Shown one piece after another: positions 43,023-52,437 of a stretch of DNA of 64,000 nucleotides. The translations under genes were made by a program, and so were the position numbers. The DNA comes from Bacillus sp. EAC (GTDB lineage: Bacteria > Bacillota > Bacilli > Bacillales > Bacillaceae_G). The notes below the pieces were generated by a model, which ran no database searches, was not told the DNA's origin, and saw only the letters and a list, made by a program, of their open reading frames with translations. The DNA lies in the NCBI RefSeq assembly GCF_002156875.1, contig NZ_NCSY01000009.1:62001-126000 (forward strand), written 5' to 3'. How positions within the stretch are numbered: position 1 is the first letter of the stretch; each line of letters begins with the position of its first letter.

Positions 43023-44975
43023 TTGAAAAAAACAAAACCAAATAATATAAAAAACCCAAAGTTAACACGTATTTTTTTTAATGTAATCTTCTCTGCTATA
43101 GTATTTTTTTCAACCTATTTATTACCTCTACAAATAATAGCAGAATCGAACCTAAATGATACAAAAGCTAGATCAGTAGGAAATTGCAAAGTTGGACAAG
43201 AATTAGTTGAGTCTGTCACAAAAATTCAAAATGGAAATAATGTTACTTTCACAAATACAGCGTTTGCAGGAACTTTACAGAATGCTGTATTTAACGGGAT
43301 GAATCAGTTTCAAGGAGTTGGCACAGGATGGATTCCGTTTCCAGGTGAAAATCATCGTTTAATACATGCTGATGGCAGAATATTTCAGTTCCTAATTTTT
43401 GATAAAATTAAAATATATACAACTACTGTAGCGGCTGCAGTTAAAGTGGAGACTGTTAAAGATGCAGTTTACGAAGTATTATTGCCATATGAGTATGAAA
43501 TTGGCTATGCCAAAGGTGATGAATATCAATCTTTTATATATGAATTGTTTAATTCTAATATAGAATCATTAAAAAGTGGTTCAGTGCCACTTACCTTTAA
43601 TATGCAATCTGGTACAGTTAACTATACATTTATAGGTACAGGAACAACAGTTGGACTAGCTTTTGGACTTAATTCCTCTAGCATACTTTATAATAATAAT
43701 GATCAAAGATATCTTACTATACTCGATCTAAGTGTAAAAATGAAGCAACGAATTCAACAAGTTTTTCCTGATTTAAATCTAGCAAAAGCGGTAGCAACTA
43801 AACTAGGAAAGCATGTTACGGATTTTGTAACAAAGCTAGAATTGGACTCTATTAAGGACTTAGAAGCACCAAATAAATCCATACAAAATTTAAGTGGAAT
43901 GGAATGTTTAATTAATATTCAAGACATAAATTTTTCATCTAATCAAATTAGTGATTTGAGTCCATTATCAGGTTTAACCAAATTAAATGTATTAAATCTG
44001 AGTAATAATCTTGTTAGTAATTTAAACCCATTGTCAGTAATAAAAAGTTTAAAAGAATTATATTTAAATTCAAATCAAATTAGTGATATTAGCGAATTAC
44101 CAGGATTAACACAATTAACTACATTATCTTTGAATTTTAATCAAATCAGAGATGTGAGTCCTTTATCATGGTTAACAAACTTAACTGAATTATTTCTAGA
44201 ATCCAATCAAATTAGAGATGTAGATTCATTATCAGGATTAACGAAATTAACAAATTTAAATTTGTCTGTGAATCAAATTAGTGATGTAAGTAGTTTGAAA
44301 GGATTAATAAATATTCGTACGATCAATCTTGCAAATCAATCAATTCAATTAAGTCAAGGAACAATTGGAGTTCCAACTTCATTTTCTCTTTTAAATCCGA
44401 ATATGAGCGTTCCACCAGTTATTTGGTCAGATGGAACAGGTACTTATGAAAATGGGCAACTAATTTGGAGTACAACTGGAGTAAATAAATTTACATGGAA
44501 TAATTATGTAACGATTGGAAATTCAGGTTCTGATTTTTATGGGCAAGTTACACAGTATAATCTAGGTTTTTTGCATTTTAAAAAAATACCAGATTCAATC
44601 ATTTTTCCAACATCAACTATTTCATCAACGGAAAAAATAATTCATCGAGATGATTCCAATTGGGAAATGTCTGTTTTTGACGACCTTCCAGGTAGGAATT
44701 GGCATATAACAGCATCGATTAATACCCCGTTAACATCTACGAGTAATTCATCGCATAAATTGTTAAACGCACTTGTTTATATTGATGATGCAGGAAATAC
44801 AACACCATTAAGTACAACACCATTAAAAGTATTTGAATATACAACAGGTGAAGATTCAATTACTCCTATTCATTGGGATCGTGAAAAAGGGATACTTTTG
44901 AAAACAAATCCTGCTGAAGTTTACATTGAATCGTATCAAACTATGATTACTTGGACATTGTGTAATACACCTTAA
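43023..44975 (+). CDS. Secreted internalin-like LRR protein with C-terminal WxL-like domain
   Basis: 650 residues. TTG start, RBS AAAGGAGGAGG. Signal peptide about 1-42. Residues 50-240 are an unrecognised domain. The internalin-type cap (FPDLNLAKAVATKLGKHVTD, then KLELDSIKDLEAPNKSI) leads to about six 22-residue repeats (305-425) of the form LTxLxLxxNQIxDVSPLSGLT. A post-LRR Ig-like part follows (about 440-520), then 520-650 resembles a WxL domain: NWEMSVFDDLPGRNWHITAS and the terminal ITWTLCNTP. WxL domains bind peptidoglycan non-covalently. No LPxTG motif is present. Flanked by two copies of one palindrome. Confidence 0.85.
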   Translation: MKKTKPNNIKNPKLTRIFFNVIFSAIVFFSTYLLPLQIIAESNLNDTKARSVGNCKVGQELVESVTKIQNGNNVTFTNTAFAGTLQNAVFNGMNQFQGVGTGWIPFPGENHRLIHADGRIFQFLIFDKIKIYTTTVAAAVKVETVKDAVYEVLLPYEYEIGYAKGDEYQSFIYELFNSNIESLKSGSVPLTFNMQSGTVNYTFIGTGTTVGLAFGLNSSSILYNNNDQRYLTILDLSVKMKQRIQQVFPDLNLAKAVATKLGKHVTDFVTKLELDSIKDLEAPNKSIQNLSGMECLINIQDINFSSNQISDLSPLSGLTKLNVLNLSNNLVSNLNPLSVIKSLKELYLNSNQISDISELPGLTQLTTLSLNFNQIRDVSPLSWLTNLTELFLESNQIRDVDSLSGLTKLTNLNLSVNQISDVSSLKGLINIRTINLANQSIQLSQGTIGVPTSFSLLNPNMSVPPVIWSDGTGTYENGQLIWSTTGVNKFTWNNYVTIGNSGSDFYGQVTQYNLGFLHFKKIPDSIIFPTSTISSTEKIIHRDDSNWEMSVFDDLPGRNWHITASINTPLTSTSNSSHKLLNALVYIDDAGNTTPLSTTPLKVFEYTTGEDSITPIHWDREKGILLKTNPAEVYIESYQTMITWTLCNTP

Positions 44976-45003
44976 AGTCACGTTAATTAACGTGACTTTT
45001 TTG
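44976..45003 (+). terminator. Terminator of LRR gene; palindrome copy 2
   Basis: Arms AGTCACGTTA / TAACGTGACT separated by AT (44976-44997) followed by T7. Identical arms to the palindrome at 42352. Confidence 0.88.
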
Positions 45004-45154
45004 TTTTTTGCAAAGAGTTAGATTGCTTAAGATTGTATTGTTTTCATTACCTTATCCTACTATTAGCCCGTTTACTTGAATTTTATCTAGTCTAACTTAT
45101 TGAACTTTAAACTATATATAGGTATAAGCACTAAATGAAAGCTGGTGGTGTAGT

Positions 45155-46483
45155 ATGTCTAAAAGAGATTACTTAATCAAACCATTAGTTGGTGAAAACT
45201 ATCCAACGATTGATCGGGGAGAAAATATCTACCTGTGGGACAAGCAAGGGAAAAAATATATTGATGGGTCATCTGGTGCAGTATCTGCAAGTATAGGGCA
45301 TGGTGTGAAGGAAGTAATCGATGAAATGACTAAACAGGCATCTAAGGTAGCGTTTGTATACAGATCACAATTTACAAGTGAAGCAGCGGAGGCTTTAGCT
45401 CAAAAAATTGCCGAGCTTGCGCCAGGGGATTTGAATTGGAGCTTTTTTGTAAACAGTGGAACAGAAGCTACTGAAACTGCTATGAAAATGGCAATCCAAC
45501 ATTTTCAAGAAAGAGGAATTTTTTCGAAAACTAAAATACTATCAAGAATGATGAGCTATCACGGAATTACAATGGGTGCTTTATCGATGTCAGGTCACCC
45601 ACTAAGAAGAAAACGATTTACTAGTTTACTTGAAGACTATCCGATGGTCGAAGCGCCATATTGTAAACGGTGTCCTTATGGGTTAACGAGTGGGAATTGT
45701 GAATTACTTTGTGCTACTTCTCTTGAACGAACGATTCAAAAATTAGGTCCGGAAAATGTAGCTGCCTTTATAGCTGAACCAATCGTTGGAGCAGCAGGAG
45801 CAGCGTTAACTCCACCAAAGGGATACTATGAGAAGATTAGTGAAATTTGTAAAAAACATGATGTCTTGTTTATAGCAGATGAAGTGATGACGGGAATTGG
45901 TCGAACTGGAGAAATGTTTGGAGTCAATCATTGGAATTGTATTCCGGATATTTTAGTTTTAGGAAAAGGGTTAGCTGCCGGCTACACACCAATTGCTGCA
46001 GCTGTTGCAAGTGATCGAGTGATGCAGCCAATTATAGAAGGTAGCCGTCTTGTTATGAGTGGACACACATTTAGTGGAAATCCATTATCTGCAAGTGTCG
46101 CATTAGCTGTTTTAAATTACGTTGAAAAGAATAATTTAGTTCAAAATTCGAAAATACAAGGTGAAAAAATAATTTCAAAATTAAAAGAATGGCAGACACT
46201 TTTTCCATTCATTTTTGACGTACGAGGAGAAGGCTTACTAATTGGAGTCGAGTTAAATGAAGAATTTTTTGAATCAAACAGTTTGACATCACATGTAATT
46301 AATATTGCTAAAAGTAAAGGTTTATTGTTATATCCATCTGTAAGTGGACCATATGGGAGGGTGGAAAATAGCTTCTTATTATCACCACCTTTAGTCATTT
46401 CAGATGATCAAGTCGGAGAGTTACTTATTATTCTGGAAGAAGTATTTAAAGATTTGAATAACGAAGCGAAGGAGGTAGTTTAA
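45155..46483 (+). CDS. yodT: Class III aminotransferase YodT
   Basis: 442 residues, PLP fold type I, class III. Key parts: GSSGAVSASIGHG near the N-terminus, FVNSGTEATETAMKMA, YHGITMGALSMSGH, LFIADEVMTGIGRTG (PLP-binding Asp) and ILVLGKGLAAGYTPIAA with the PLP Lys in LGKG. First gene of the six-gene yodT-S-R-Q-P-kamA cluster, which in B. subtilis is transcribed in the mother cell under SigE. It likely transaminates an amino acid derived from beta-lysine or its keto-acid. RBS GGTGGTG; no clear SigE promoter was found by eye. Confidence 0.93.
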   Translation: MSKRDYLIKPLVGENYPTIDRGENIYLWDKQGKKYIDGSSGAVSASIGHGVKEVIDEMTKQASKVAFVYRSQFTSEAAEALAQKIAELAPGDLNWSFFVNSGTEATETAMKMAIQHFQERGIFSKTKILSRMMSYHGITMGALSMSGHPLRRKRFTSLLEDYPMVEAPYCKRCPYGLTSGNCELLCATSLERTIQKLGPENVAAFIAEPIVGAAGAALTPPKGYYEKISEICKKHDVLFIADEVMTGIGRTGEMFGVNHWNCIPDILVLGKGLAAGYTPIAAAVASDRVMQPIIEGSRLVMSGHTFSGNPLSASVALAVLNYVEKNNLVQNSKIQGEKIISKLKEWQTLFPFIFDVRGEGLLIGVELNEEFFESNSLTSHVINIAKSKGLLLYPSVSGPYGRVENSFLLSPPLVISDDQVGELLIILEEVFKDLNNEAKEVV

Positions 46484-47178
46484 TGGTAATCAATACATTT
46501 GGAAAAATCATACGTATTGATGAAGCTCTTTCATACTTCCATGATGATATGGTACTTATGTTTGGGGGATTTGGAGGTATTGGCAATCCGCCATCACTTA
46601 TAAAAGGAATTTTAGAAAAAGGAATTAAAAATTTAACATTGATTGGGAATGACACCGGCTTTCCAGATGTTGGAATCGGGCAGCTTGTTACCGCAAAAAG
46701 AGTTAAAAAAATGATTACGACCCATATTGGTTCCAATCCAAATGCAGGGAAACAAATGACAGATGGAACACTAGATATCGAGTTTAGCCCACAAGGTACG
46801 TTTATTGAACGTGTTCGTGCAGGTGGTGTTGGTCTAGGTGGCGTGCTTGTTGATATTGGAATTGATAGTGTGATCGATGTGAATAAACAAAGGGTAAATA
46901 TACATGGAAAAGAGTATCTAGTTGAGACGCCACTTATTTCTGATGTATCGATTGTTTATGCCAAAAAAGCTGATCCATTCGGCAATTTAATATTCGATAA
47001 AAGTGCACGAAATTCAAATCCATATGTAGCGATGGCTGGCAATATAACGATAGCGGAAGTTGATGAAATTGTTCCTATTGGTTCATTGGAGCCTGAAGAA
47101 ATCATTGTTCCAGGTGCATTCGTGCATCATATCGTTCAATCGGAAGGGGTGAATTGGAAGTGGGTTTGGGAAAAATGA
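46483..47178 (+). CDS. yodS: CoA-transferase subunit A, YodS
   Basis: 231 residues of the family I CoA-transferase alpha subunit. GGFGGIGNPPSLI is the glycine-rich CoA-binding loop, followed by IGNDTGFPDVGIGQL and EFSPQGTFIERVRAGGVGLGG. ATG overlaps the yodT stop by one base (TAATG), so translation is coupled. With YodR it moves CoA from succinyl- or acetoacetyl-CoA to an acid, probably 3,5-diamino- or acetylated derivatives in lysine breakdown; the exact substrate is not established. Confidence 0.93.
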   Translation: MVINTFGKIIRIDEALSYFHDDMVLMFGGFGGIGNPPSLIKGILEKGIKNLTLIGNDTGFPDVGIGQLVTAKRVKKMITTHIGSNPNAGKQMTDGTLDIEFSPQGTFIERVRAGGVGLGGVLVDIGIDSVIDVNKQRVNIHGKEYLVETPLISDVSIVYAKKADPFGNLIFDKSARNSNPYVAMAGNITIAEVDEIVPIGSLEPEEIIVPGAFVHHIVQSEGVNWKWVWEK

Positions 47179-47837
47179 CTGCTCGTGAAGTGATGGCTCA
47201 GCGTGCAGCGAAAGAAGTTAAGAATGGAATGATTGTAAACTTAGGTATTGGAATTCCTTCACTTATTCCGAATTATTTATCTGAAGATTGCAACGTTATG
47301 TTTCACGCAGAAAATGGTGTTCTCGGGATTGGACCGACACCTCTAAAAGGTGAAGAAGACGGAAACTTATGCAACGCAGCGGGGCTTCCAGTTACGCTTG
47401 TTCCTGGTTCTAGTTATTTTGATAGTAGTATTGCTTTTGCCATTATTCGTAGAGGTTTATTAGATTTAACCGTACTTGGTGCGTTAGAAGTAAGTCAAAA
47501 TGGTGACTTAGCAAATTGGATTGTTCCAGGGAAAAGAGTACCAGGCATTGGAGGAGCAATGGACTTAGCTCAAAAATCTAAAAAAGTAATTGTACTTATG
47601 AATCATACAAGTAAAAATGGTGAACCAAAAATTGTTTCTGAATGTACCCTTCCATTAACTTCTCCAAAATGTGTTGATTTAATTATTACTGAAATGGCTG
47701 TTATTGAAGTTAAGAAGGAGAGCGGTGAACTCTGGTTAAATGAGGTAATGTCACCTTATTCGATTATTGAAGTAATAGAAAAAACAGGAGCACCATTGTT
47801 TGTAAATCCAAATGTAATTGTTCATAGATGGGAGTGA
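47160..47837 (+). CDS. yodR: CoA-transferase subunit B, YodR
   Basis: About 225 residues, beta subunit of the CoA-transferase. The catalytic Glu lies in FHAENGVLGIGP, with NLGIGIPSLIPNYL before it and IITEMAVIEV near the end. It overlaps yodS by 19 bases. The start is ambiguous: GTG 47160 gives an N-terminus MGLGKMTAREVM like the B. subtilis protein and has AAGGGGTG upstream; TTG 47154 and ATG 47175 are in the same frame. Confidence 0.92.
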   Translation: MGLGKMTAREVMAQRAAKEVKNGMIVNLGIGIPSLIPNYLSEDCNVMFHAENGVLGIGPTPLKGEEDGNLCNAAGLPVTLVPGSSYFDSSIAFAIIRRGLLDLTVLGALEVSQNGDLANWIVPGKRVPGIGGAMDLAQKSKKVIVLMNHTSKNGEPKIVSECTLPLTSPKCVDLIITEMAVIEVKKESGELWLNEVMSPYSIIEVIEKTGAPLFVNPNVIVHRWE

Positions 47838-47843
47838 ATTCAA

Positions 47844-49124
47844 TTGAACTTAAAAACGAGAATTAATGATTATATTTCAAATCATAGTCAAAATGCAATT
47901 GAACTCCTTCAAAAACTAGTTCAGGAAAGAAGTGTTTCTGGAAACGAAGCTACTGCGCAGGGTATCGTCACTCACTATGTAAACAAGCTAGGTCTTGAAT
48001 TAGATGTATGGGAGCCTTCGTTTGAGGAATTAAACGAATCTAGTTTTTTTATTTCTCAAAGGACTTCATTTAAAGATAGTCCGAATATCGTTGCAACTTT
48101 AAAGGGTTCGGGGAATGGAAAATCGATTATATTAAATGGTCATATAGATGTTGTCCCAGAAGGTGAACTACACCAGTGGAAATATCAACCTTATAGTGGA
48201 GAAATTGTAGGTAATCGGTTGTATGGCAGAGGAGCAACCGATATGAAGGGTGGGAATGTAGCAGCCCTTTTAGCGATCGAAGCAATAAAGAACTCAGGAA
48301 TACAACTAAAGGGTGATGTGTTTTTTGAAAGTGTAATAGAAGAAGAAAGCGGTGGGGCAGGTACTTTGGCAGCTATTTTAAGAGGCTATGAAGCCGATGC
48401 AGTCTTAATTCCTGAACCTACTAAAATGAAAATTTTTCCGAAACAACAGGGAAGTATGTGGTTTCGTTTAAAGGTAAAAGGCAGAGTTGCGCATGGTGGT
48501 ACGAGATATGAAGGTGTTAGTGCCATTGAAAAGAGTATGATCGTCGTTAATCATGTTATTCAACTAGAAAAGCAACGAAATAAAAAATTACAAGATGATC
48601 CTTTATATAAAAATGTTCCGATCCCTATTCCTATTAATATAGGGAAAATAGAGGGTGGTACTTGGCCATCTTCCGTATCTGATTTGGTAATTCTTGAGGG
48701 AAGATTAGGTGTCGCTCCTGATGAAACAATGGAAAATGCTAAATTTGAGCTTGAGAATTGGATAAGTGGACTAAACAAAAAAGATGAGTGGTTTATTGAA
48801 TATCCAGTAGAGGTTGAATTTTTTGGTGCTAGATGGGTTCCAGGAAGTATTGACCTTGAACATCCTTTTATGGAATCTCTAAAAGAAGCATTCGAAACGG
48901 TATATGAGAAAGAACCTATAGTTGAAGCTTCTCCTTGGGGAACAGATGGTGGATTATTTACACAAATAAAGCAGATCCCGACGATTGTTTTCGGACCAGG
49001 TGAAACAAAAGTTGCACATTACCCAAATGAATATATTGATTTAGATGAACTTATACAGTGTTCTAAAGTAATTGCTTACACATTACTAGATTGGTGTGGT
49101 GTGGATGAACGAAGTATTTTATGA
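47844..49124 (+). CDS. yodQ: M20-family deacylase YodQ
   Basis: 426 residues, M20/ArgE/DapE metallopeptidase fold. Zn ligands and catalytic Asp in NGHIDVVPEGE, bridging Asp in GRGATDMKGG, catalytic Glu pair in VIEEESGG, and a His near the end in KVAHYPNEYI. The lid domain (about 190-310) contains RVAHGGTRYEGVSAIEKS. Members remove acyl groups from amino acid amines; here an N-acetylated beta-lysine product is the logical substrate. TTG start with GGGAG upstream, six bases after yodR. Confidence 0.92.
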   Translation: MNLKTRINDYISNHSQNAIELLQKLVQERSVSGNEATAQGIVTHYVNKLGLELDVWEPSFEELNESSFFISQRTSFKDSPNIVATLKGSGNGKSIILNGHIDVVPEGELHQWKYQPYSGEIVGNRLYGRGATDMKGGNVAALLAIEAIKNSGIQLKGDVFFESVIEEESGGAGTLAAILRGYEADAVLIPEPTKMKIFPKQQGSMWFRLKVKGRVAHGGTRYEGVSAIEKSMIVVNHVIQLEKQRNKKLQDDPLYKNVPIPIPINIGKIEGGTWPSSVSDLVILEGRLGVAPDETMENAKFELENWISGLNKKDEWFIEYPVEVEFFGARWVPGSIDLEHPFMESLKEAFETVYEKEPIVEASPWGTDGGLFTQIKQIPTIVFGPGETKVAHYPNEYIDLDELIQCSKVIAYTLLDWCGVDERSIL

Positions 49125-49962
49125 AAACAAAGTAATTACTAAGAGGAATTTTGTAGCAGATATTTGTTTTGACTATTTTAATAAACGGATTCGAATTGAC
49201 GATTATCGTGGAAACGTTGAATCGATGCTTGATTATATTAACCAAGTTAGTACGGATAAGCGTTTTACAAAATTTATTATAAAAACAAGGGACGAAGATT
49301 ATTTCACGTTACAACTCCATGGATTTGTAAAAGAAGCTGAAGTGACTAACTATTTTCACGGGAATAATATGAGTTTTTATACAAAATACAATGACAATTT
49401 AAGGCGCAATAGTGATTTTTGGATTGAAGAAGATGAGATTGTTCAAAAAATTGTTCTTTCTCCAAATAAATGGAATAAACCTGATTTGCAAGATAACTAT
49501 ACTATGAGAATTGCTACTGAAAAAGATGCAGATGCATTAGCTGGCTTATACAAGCAAGTTTTTCAAATTTATCCGACACCGTTAGATCAACCCGATTATG
49601 TTGCGAAATCAATAAAAGAAGATACAATTTTTTGTGTGATTATTCATAATGGGCAAATTGTTAGTGCTGCTGGTGCAGAGTTAAATGAACGATATTACAA
49701 TGCAGAATTAACGAATTGTGCGACCTTACCTTCTTATCGCAAACATGGGTGGATGAAGCATTTATTGCTTGAACTTGAGTCTGAACTGATAAAAAAATCC
49801 ATTTATTGTTCTTATACAATCGCGAGGTCAAGATCGTATGGAATGAATGCGGCATTTCATCAATTAGGTTATAGATATACTGGTAGGCTTACAAATAATT
49901 GTTATATCTTTGATAAAATAGAAGATATGAATGTATGGGTAAAAAATTTAGCAGATAAATAA
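49105..49962 (+). CDS. yodP: Beta-lysine N6-acetyltransferase, YodP/AblB
   Basis: 285 residues from ATG 49105, overlapping yodQ by 20 bases; a purine-rich GGTGTGG lies upstream. The C-terminal GNAT domain (about 130-275) has TMRIATEKDADALAGLYKQV, the SAAGAELNERYYNAELTNCA strand pair and PSYRKHGWMKHLLLELE as the acetyl-CoA loop. The N-terminal half is a divergent GNAT-like domain. In archaea and bacilli AblB acetylates beta-lysine to the osmolyte N-epsilon-acetyl-beta-lysine, using the product of the following gene. Confidence 0.92.
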   Translation: MNEVFYENKVITKRNFVADICFDYFNKRIRIDDYRGNVESMLDYINQVSTDKRFTKFIIKTRDEDYFTLQLHGFVKEAEVTNYFHGNNMSFYTKYNDNLRRNSDFWIEEDEIVQKIVLSPNKWNKPDLQDNYTMRIATEKDADALAGLYKQVFQIYPTPLDQPDYVAKSIKEDTIFCVIIHNGQIVSAAGAELNERYYNAELTNCATLPSYRKHGWMKHLLLELESELIKKSIYCSYTIARSRSYGMNAAFHQLGYRYTGRLTNNCYIFDKIEDMNVWVKNLADK

Positions 49963-50015
49963 AAAACATAAATTGTACGACCGAACTAAACTAATATTTT
50001 AGGAGGTTAATAAAT

Positions 50016-51416
50016 ATGATGCAAAAATTATATAAGCCAAATCGTCATTGGAAAGATATCGAGTTATGGAAGGACGTAACAGATGAACAATGGAATGATT
50101 GGCTTTGGCAATTAACCAATACGATTCGTACAATAGATGATCTGAAAAAAGTCGTTAATTTGACTCCAGATGAAGAGGAAGGGGTAAAGGTCTCTGCAAA
50201 AACAATTCCTTTAAACATAACTCCTTATTATGCATGGTTGATGAATCCAGATGATCCACGATGTCCAATTCGAATGCAGTCAATTCCAATCAGCAATGAA
50301 TTATCGAAGACAAAATATGATTTAGAGGATCCGCTTCATGAGGATGAAGATAGTCCAGTTCCAGGGTTAACCCATAGATATCCTGATAGGGTACTCTTCC
50401 TTGTAACGAATCAATGTTCAATGTATTGCCGTTATTGTACAAGACGAAGATTTTCAGGGCAAGTTGGTATGGGTGTTCCGAAAAAACAACTGGATGATGC
50501 GATAAATTATATCCGTAAAACTCCTCAAGTTCGTGACGTGTTAATTTCCGGAGGCGATGGATTATTAATTAATGACAACATTTTGGAATACATATTAAAA
50601 AATCTTCGAGAGATTCCACATGTTGAAATCATTCGGATTGGAACGAGAGCACCCGTTGTATTTCCACAAAGAATTACTGAGAATTTATGTAATATATTGA
50701 AAAAATATCATCCAATCTGGTTAAACACTCATTTTAATACATCAATTGAAATAACAGAAGAAGCGAAGAAAGCGTGTGAAATGTTAGCTAATGTTGGCGT
50801 TCCTCTTGGTAATCAGTCAGTGATTCTTGCTGGAATAAACGATAGCATCCCAATTATGAAAAAACTAATGCATGATTTAGTTAAGATTAGAGTTCGACCT
50901 TACTATATTTATCAATGCGATTTATCAGAAGGCATTGGACACTTTAGAGCACCGGTTGCAAAAGGATTGGAAATAATAGAAGGATTAAGGGGACATACAT
51001 CTGGTTATGCTGTTCCAACATTTGTTGTAGATGCACCTGGTGGTGGTGGGAAAATCTCGCTACAACCGAATTATTTGTTAGCTCAAAGTACTAACAAAGT
51101 TGTATTACGTAATTTTGAAGGTGTGATTACTTCATATCCAGAACCTGAAAATTATGTTCCAGATCGAGCAGATGATTATTTTAAAAGCATTTATCCGGAA
51201 ATGGATGAAAAAAATTCAACTGTTGGCATATCTGGAATATTCCAAGATCAATTCTTTAATTTAGTACCTAAAGGACTATCACGTTTAAATAGGCGTGAAG
51301 AATATCAAAATAATCCGGAGCATATGAGTTTAAAGAATAAACGAGAAAAACGTGATGAAATGAAAGAGAAAAAATTCCAATCTCAACAAGCGAAGTACAA
51401 GATTAATCAGGAATAA
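50016..51416 (+). CDS. kamA: Lysine 2,3-aminomutase KamA
   Basis: 466 residues. Radical SAM cluster motif CSMYCRYC (Cys134, Cys138, Cys141) followed by TRRRFSGQVG, then the SAM-binding VLISGGDGLLINDN and the PLP-binding region near YAVPTFVVDAPGGGGKI, typical of KamA. It converts L-lysine to L-beta-lysine with SAM, PLP and a [4Fe-4S] cluster. The C-terminal tail (about 430-466) is Lys/Glu-rich. RBS AGGAGG before ATGATG. It closes the yod operon, with a terminator at 51436. Confidence 0.96.
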   Translation: MMQKLYKPNRHWKDIELWKDVTDEQWNDWLWQLTNTIRTIDDLKKVVNLTPDEEEGVKVSAKTIPLNITPYYAWLMNPDDPRCPIRMQSIPISNELSKTKYDLEDPLHEDEDSPVPGLTHRYPDRVLFLVTNQCSMYCRYCTRRRFSGQVGMGVPKKQLDDAINYIRKTPQVRDVLISGGDGLLINDNILEYILKNLREIPHVEIIRIGTRAPVVFPQRITENLCNILKKYHPIWLNTHFNTSIEITEEAKKACEMLANVGVPLGNQSVILAGINDSIPIMKKLMHDLVKIRVRPYYIYQCDLSEGIGHFRAPVAKGLEIIEGLRGHTSGYAVPTFVVDAPGGGGKISLQPNYLLAQSTNKVVLRNFEGVITSYPEPENYVPDRADDYFKSIYPEMDEKNSTVGISGIFQDQFFNLVPKGLSRLNRREEYQNNPEHMSLKNKREKRDEMKEKKFQSQQAKYKINQE

Positions 51417-51435
51417 TTGTTACATTTTAAAGGTC

Positions 51436-51467
51436 AAAGGACTCGGTTATTTCACGAGTCCTTTTTT
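51436..51467 (+). terminator. Terminator of yod-kamA operon
   Basis: Perfect stem AAAGGACTCG/CGAGTCCTTT around GTTATTTCA, T6 tail. Confidence 0.9.
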
Positions 51468-51545
51468 CTTATGCTATTAGCAAAATTATAATAGAAGAAA
51501 GGGAATTAGGAACACTATATGAAAAGAGTTGAAGTGAGGAGAATT

Positions 51546-52283
51546 ATGAAGAAAATATTAATTATCATGCTATTTGTCGGATTCGTTTTGCAATATCCGA
51601 GTCAAACATATGCAGATCAAAAAATTCCCATTTTAATTTATCATTCGATCGATGATTTTCATGGACATGGTGCGATTGATTTATATGTTTCACCAAAGAA
51701 TTTTGAAGAACAAATGACTTATTTGCGAAATCATGGTTTTACTTTATTATCGTTTGAACAATGGAAAGAGAAATCAAAGGTTAAAAAACCTATTTTCATT
51801 ACATTTGATGATGGATATAAAAATAATTTGAATGCATTTACGATCTTTCAAAAATTAAAAAGTGATCGTTTTAAACCAATCGGAACAATTTTCGCAATAT
51901 CTGAATTTATTGGTCGCACTAATAGACTTTCAGAGACTGATTTAAAAAAGATGGTTGAATCTGGGATGTTTTCCATTCAATCACACACGGCGACTCATCC
52001 GGATTTAATGAAAGTAAAAGACTATGAATATGAATTGAAAATGTCTAAAGAGAAAATTCAACAAATTACAGGCAAACCTGTAATTGCACTAGCCTACCCT
52101 TATAGTTTGTATAATAAAAAGGTAGTGGAAGAAACCAAAAAATATTATTCTTTTGGACTAACAACTATTCCTAAACTATATACAGGACAATCCATACCAA
52201 ATGAATTATTTCTTTTACCAAGAATTTATATTAAGTATTCCACTACTATTGAGGAGTTTGCAAATATAGTAGAAGGACGTTAA
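51546..52283 (+). CDS. Secreted polysaccharide deacetylase, YxkH-like
   Basis: 245 residues from ATG 51546, chosen for TGAGGAG upstream. Signal peptide about 1-21 (ILIIMLFVGFVLQYPSQTYA). CE4 motifs: FITFDDGYKNN (catalytic Asp pair), SHTATHPDLM (two metal His) and IALAYPYSLYN; an opening ILIYHSIDD is usual in this group. The motif 3 Arg and motif 5 LxH are less typical than in the deacetylase at 34712. Likely acts on cell wall or exopolysaccharide. Monocistronic. Confidence 0.9.
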   Translation: MKKILIIMLFVGFVLQYPSQTYADQKIPILIYHSIDDFHGHGAIDLYVSPKNFEEQMTYLRNHGFTLLSFEQWKEKSKVKKPIFITFDDGYKNNLNAFTIFQKLKSDRFKPIGTIFAISEFIGRTNRLSETDLKKMVESGMFSIQSHTATHPDLMKVKDYEYELKMSKEKIQQITGKPVIALAYPYSLYNKKVVEETKKYYSFGLTTIPKLYTGQSIPNELFLLPRIYIKYSTTIEEFANIVEGR

Positions 52284-52437
52284 AGCGATTATGTTCAAAT
52301 AATCGCTTTTTCAATTCTTCATCGCATGTTAATTTATAAAAAATAAGAATTTGTCGATTTTTAGGTTGTTTGTGAAAAGTGGCTCTCATGTTATGATATA
52401 ATTGTCGAGTGAATTTAGAGATAGAAAAGGTGATTAA

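Noticed and set aside
43935..44330. Direct DNA repeats of about 66 bases
   Set aside because: These reflect the leucine-rich repeats of the encoded protein and not an independent DNA repeat or CRISPR.
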